Source: Chthoniobacterales bacterium (GTDB lineage Bacteria; Verrucomicrobiota; Verrucomicrobiia; Chthoniobacterales; UBA10450). From it: DNA of 33,048 bases. A program made the position numbers and the translations under genes. Below the pieces are notes generated by a model. The model worked only from the letters and a program-made list of their open reading frames with translations, ran no database searches and was not told the DNA's origin. The stretch is from assembly GCA_013695925.1 (NCBI GenBank), contig JACCZO010000303.1, forward strand, positions 1-33,048, in the 5' to 3' direction. Positions 30,690 through 33,048 of the stretch are shown one piece after another; within the stretch, counting starts at the first letter, position 1, and every line of letters starts with the position of its first letter.

Positions 30690-31340
30690 CTAGCCCGTCC
30701 CGAAATAGCGGTCGCCGGCGTCGCCCAAGCCGGGGACGATGTAGCCGACATCGTTCAATTCCGGATCAAGCGCGGCAGCGATGATGGGGACATCGGGATG
30801 CGCGCCCTGCAGGGTCTCAATCCCCGGCGGGCAGGCGAGGACGCAAACGAATTGCAGGCGGGTCGCGCCGCCCGCTTTCACGATCGAGACGGCCTCGACC
30901 GCACTGTGACCGGTTGCCAGCATCGGATCGAGGACGAGCACTTCTGACTCGGCGAGTTTTTCCGGGAGGCGGCAATAGTATTTTACCGGCCGGAGAGTTT
31001 TGGGATCGCGATAGAGCCCGACATGACCTGTGCTGGCCTCCGGGATTAACTGCATCATGCCCTCTTGCAGGCCGAGCCCGGCGCGCAAGATCGGGACGAG
31101 CGCGATGGGCCGCGGCAGGATCTGGCCGGTGAAGGAGCGGAGCGGGCTTTCCATCGCCACGCTATTTATTTCCCAGCGGCGGGCGGCCTCGACCAAGAGG
31201 AGGAGGGCGAGTTTCTGCATGGCGCGGCGGAATTCGTTAGGCGCGGTGCTCTGCGCGCGCAGGATGGAAAGCTGAGCCGCGCCGAGGGGATGATCGAGGA
31301 CGTGCAGCTCGGAAGCGTTGGCCGTGGTGGTGGCGCTCAT
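30690..31340 (-). CDS. upp: Uracil phosphoribosyltransferase
   Basis: 216 residues. It makes UMP from uracil and PRPP in pyrimidine salvage. Motifs: LSILRAQSTAPNEFR, SPLRSFTGQILPRPIALVPILRAGLG, the PRPP loop VLDPMLATGHSAVEA (138-150) and the uracil-site C-terminus YIVPGLGDAGDRYFGTG. The usual ATGGS is ATGHS here (His145), a small departure. The ATG at 31340 gives the normal length; an ATG at 31376 would add 12 residues. Divergent from psd across a repeat-bearing spacer. Confidence 0.95.
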   Translation of the reverse strand: MSATTTANASELHVLDHPLGAAQLSILRAQSTAPNEFRRAMQKLALLLLVEAARRWEINSVAMESPLRSFTGQILPRPIALVPILRAGLGLQEGMMQLIPEASTGHVGLYRDPKTLRPVKYYCRLPEKLAESEVLVLDPMLATGHSAVEAVSIVKAGGATRLQFVCVLACPPGIETLQGAHPDVPIIAAALDPELNDVGYIVPGLGDAGDRYFGTG

Positions 31341-31398
31341 CTTTCGGGATGATGGCGTGGTGGCGGGCTTTGTCATTATGAAAATCGCGGGCGGGCGT

Positions 31399-31446
31399 CG
31401 ATTACGATCACGAGCAGGAGCACGAGCACGAGTAGGAGCAGGATAC
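31399..31446. repeat. GAGCAC/GAGCAG hexamer repeat in the upp-psd spacer
   Basis: ATTACGATCACGAGCAGG followed by GAGCACGAGCACGAG and TAGGAGCAGGATACG: degenerate tandem hexamers between the two divergent genes (31341-31501). It is the half-repeat version of the inverted repeat at 30622-30681. Its position upstream of both genes means it could affect their promoters; this is unproven. Confidence 0.55.
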
Positions 31447-31501
31447 GGAAAGGACCGGGAGCTTGACCGGTCTGGCGGGGAACCCGACACTCCTACCTCG
31501 C

Positions 31502-32131
31502 ATGCGTTTCCAAACCCTTTTCGAAGCACGCTGGATCTTTGCCGTGCTTTTATTGCTGGCGGTGCTGAGTCTTCTCATCACGCCGTGGCTGGCGCTGCTC
31601 TTTGTCGCTTTGATCGGTTACACCTTTGCTTTCTTTCGTGATCCGGAGCGGACCTCGCCGGACGATCCCGAGGTGGTGGTGGCGGCGGCCGACGGAGTGG
31701 TGGTGGAAATCGCGGAGCTTGATGAAACCGAAATCGTTAGGGGACCGATGCGCCGCGTGGCGATTTTTCTCTCGGTCTTTGACGTGCACACGAACCGCGC
31801 CCCGATCGATGGACGGGTGATTTATCGCGAGCATCACCAGGGGCTGTGTCTCGATGCGCGCAACCCGGAGTGCTCGGAGAAAAACGAGGCCATGACCTGG
31901 GCCTTCGAGAATCCGCGCGTTACCCTGGTCGTTAGGCAAATCACCGGCGCGATCGCGCGGCGCATTGTCGGCTGGTCGCGGGTGGGCGATACTTTGGCGA
32001 AAGGCGAGCGCTTTGGGATGATCCGTTTCGGCTCGCGGACGGAGGTTTACCTGCCGCTGAACGCGACCCTGCTAGTGAAGGTGGGCGACCGCGTCGCCGG
32101 CGGCTCGAGCCCGATTGCGCGGCTTTCCTAG
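31502..32131 (+). CDS. psd: Phosphatidylserine decarboxylase, short (PSD-A) form
   Basis: 209 residues. It converts phosphatidylserine to phosphatidylethanolamine at the inner membrane. Two N-terminal hydrophobic segments (IFAVLLLLAVLSLLI, LALLFVALIGYTFAFF), then FFRDPER, AADGVVVEI, FLSVFDVHTNRAPIDG and NEAMTWAFEN. The self-cleavage site is RFGSRTEVYLP: cleavage between Gly177 and Ser178 makes the pyruvoyl group (family knowledge). The ATG at 31502 gives the normal start; the open frame upstream is not needed. Followed 3 bases later by pssA, so synthesis and decarboxylation of PS are encoded together. Confidence 0.95.
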   Translation: MRFQTLFEARWIFAVLLLLAVLSLLITPWLALLFVALIGYTFAFFRDPERTSPDDPEVVVAAADGVVVEIAELDETEIVRGPMRRVAIFLSVFDVHTNRAPIDGRVIYREHHQGLCLDARNPECSEKNEAMTWAFENPRVTLVVRQITGAIARRIVGWSRVGDTLAKGERFGMIRFGSRTEVYLPLNATLLVKVGDRVAGGSSPIARLS

Positions 32132-32134
32132 ATC

Positions 32135-32962
32135 ATGTCCGACATACGCCAGCCGAAAATTTATCTGCTGCCGAACCTGATGACGGCCGGCAACCTCTTT
32201 TGCGGGTTTGCCGCCGTCCTGCGGATTTACGATGGCGCGCAGGAGAACGATTTCCTTAAGGCGGCGGCCTACTTTCACGATGCGATCTGGTTCATTCTCG
32301 CGGCCTGCATTTTCGATCTGCTTGACGGGCGGCTGGCCCGGCTCGGCGGGCACGAGAGTCCTTTCGGGATAGAGTTTGATTCGTTAGCCGACATCGTTTC
32401 CTTCGGGATGGCGCCAGCGCTGCTCGTTTACCAGATCGTGCTCGGCGAATTCCGGAATCTCGGCTGGATGATCGCTTTTGTTTACCTGGCCTGCGGCGCG
32501 CTTCGTCTCGCGCGCTTCAATTGCGTCGCGGCGGCCGGCCCGCCGAATAGCCCGGATAAAAACTTTACCGGATTTCCCATCCCCGCCGCGGCCGGGGTGA
32601 TTGCCTCACTCACGTTGTTCATGCTCTGGCTGGATGAAGGCCAGCGCACGATCGGCCGCTGGAAGTACGCGCTGCCGGTCCTGATGATTTTCCTGTCCTT
32701 CATGATGTTCAGCAAGTTCCGCTACCCGAGTTTTAAGGCGGTGAACTGGCGGACGACGCAATCGATCCCGCGCTTCCTTTTCGTCATCGCGCTCCTCGCC
32801 TTGACGGTGAAGTTCTATCACTGGATGGCGGCGGTAATTTTCCTGAGCTACCTGCTCTATGGATTCCTTCGCCCGTTCCTCTCGCCCAAACGCCGGCGGG
32901 TGATCGAGGAGGAAATCGGAGAGGAAGCGCCCGAGGACGAGACGGCCGACGAGATTACCTAA
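32135..32962 (+). CDS. pssA: CDP-diacylglycerol-serine O-phosphatidyltransferase
   Basis: 275 residues, about eight hydrophobic segments, integral inner-membrane protein that makes phosphatidylserine. The complete CDP-alcohol motif is present: Asp61, Asp64-Gly65, Ala68-Arg69, Gly78, Asp82, Asp86, with the PssA-type continuation FDSLADIVSFGMAPALL. Other type-II PssA points: LPNLMTAGNLFCGFAAV, ALRLARFN and FTGFPIPAAAG. The C-terminus is charged and acidic (EEEIGEEAPEDETADE). It forms an operon with psd; the stop overlaps the convergent gene's stop by a few bases. Confidence 0.95.
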   Translation: MSDIRQPKIYLLPNLMTAGNLFCGFAAVLRIYDGAQENDFLKAAAYFHDAIWFILAACIFDLLDGRLARLGGHESPFGIEFDSLADIVSFGMAPALLVYQIVLGEFRNLGWMIAFVYLACGALRLARFNCVAAAGPPNSPDKNFTGFPIPAAAGVIASLTLFMLWLDEGQRTIGRWKYALPVLMIFLSFMMFSKFRYPSFKAVNWRTTQSIPRFLFVIALLALTVKFYHWMAAVIFLSYLLYGFLRPFLSPKRRRVIEEEIGEEAPEDETADEIT

Positions 32963-33048
32963 CGATTCAGCTGGGCGAGAATCTCCGGGTCGCGCACGTC
33001 GGCCCAATCGCCGCTGAGCTCGAGCGCCTGCACTTTTTTGCCCGATTG
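32959..33048 (-). CDS. 3' end of a minus-strand gene (partial)
   Basis: The last 29 codons of a gene that enters from the right edge: SGKKVQALELSGDWADVRDP then EILAQLNR and a TAG stop. The GDWADVRDPEIL ending is reminiscent of the C-terminus of sugar-nucleotide (NTP-transferase) enzymes, where a W-DV-TPE pattern is common, but too little is present to name it. Its stop codon overlaps that of pssA in the opposite direction. Confidence 0.55.
   Translation of the reverse strand, partial: QSGKKVQALELSGDWADVRDPEILAQLNR

Larger units (their letters stand above)
1559..31937. repeat. Dispersed 9-mer TCGTTAGGC (14 exact copies)
   Basis: Exact copies. Plus-strand TCGTTAGGC: 1559, 7984, 12927, 19741, 22096, 22432, 23551, 24043, 31234, 31929. 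As GCCTAACGA: 5081, 5693, 6738, 24913. One-mismatch copies include 8833, 9044, 9970, 16009, 20527, 20578, 22581, 23395, 29000, 31734 and 32957. A uniform-base estimate gives about 0.25 exact copies in this window. Copies lie inside genes and at gene ends. The coordinates given span the first to last copy only. Confidence 0.8.

Noticed and set aside
1559..31937. GTTAGGC/GCCTAAC words considered as integron attC core sites
   Set aside because: They match the GTTRRRY/RYYYAAC core but occur singly inside housekeeping genes, without paired R sites, attC-like hairpins or an integrase gene.
1..33048. tRNA, rRNA, tmRNA or prophage genes
   Set aside because: None of the usual conserved stems, anticodon-loop patterns or phage structural proteins was seen on either strand.

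Overview
The window reads as chromosomal DNA of a GC-rich, Gram-negative bacterium, most likely a soil Verrucomicrobiota of the Chthoniobacterales type. The support is a short-form phosphatidylserine decarboxylase next to pssA, LPS-type glycosyltransferases, TonB-like exported proteins, paralogous secreted kelch proteins and autotransporter-repeat remnants. This assignment is inference from gene content; there is no rRNA or tRNA gene in the window.

Layout. (1) 1-2349, minus strand: an inverted repeat, a DUF3862/BamE-like lipoprotein, nuoD and a double TonB_C exported protein. (2) 2436-5777, plus: fabD, a PIG-L deacetylase, a YqeY-like protein and ispD. (3) 5811-10378, minus: a tightly packed set acyP, ABC ATPase, ABC permease, TPR protein, metallophosphoesterase and GT9 glycosyltransferase. 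(4) 10515-12285, minus: three small exported proteins with touching or overlapping ends. (5) 12395-18842, minus: the accessory region, a tandem array of four cassettes. Each cassette carries a short ORF beginning M(K/N)RFLVA followed by a secreted protein: three seven-bladed kelch propellers with near-identical C-terminal domains, and one broken autotransporter-repeat gene. Three of the four cassettes are preceded by a conserved ~205-nt leader that looks like a structured RNA. A 166-bp MITE-like element lies in the last cassette. (6) 19141-21895, plus: DJ-1/PfpI protein, pgsA-like enzyme and der. (7) 21980-24790, minus: DNA polymerase III delta-prime, tmk and an alpha/beta hydrolase. (8) 24846-28755, plus: EVE-domain protein, DUF2334 deacetylase-like protein translationally coupled to a PHP-GT4 fusion, and a small lipoprotein. 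(9) 28758-31340: a VapC remnant and terminator, then minus-strand DUF2752 and membrane proteins and upp. (10) 31502-32962, plus: psd and pssA, then the 3' end of a convergent minus gene cut by the window edge.

Functionally, most of the window is housekeeping: lipid synthesis (fabD, pgsA, psd, pssA), isoprenoids (ispD), respiration (nuoD), replication and ribosome assembly (holB, tmk, der), pyrimidine salvage (upp) and envelope sugar transfer.

Two things stand out. The first is the kelch cassette array with its leader RNA and leader ORF. The second is a dispersed 9-mer, TCGTTAGGC, present in 14 exact copies on both strands where about 0.25 would be expected by simple chance. It is written into coding regions with otherwise rare TTA/CTA codons, as expected of a genome-wide DNA signal such as an uptake, Chi-like or segregation word.
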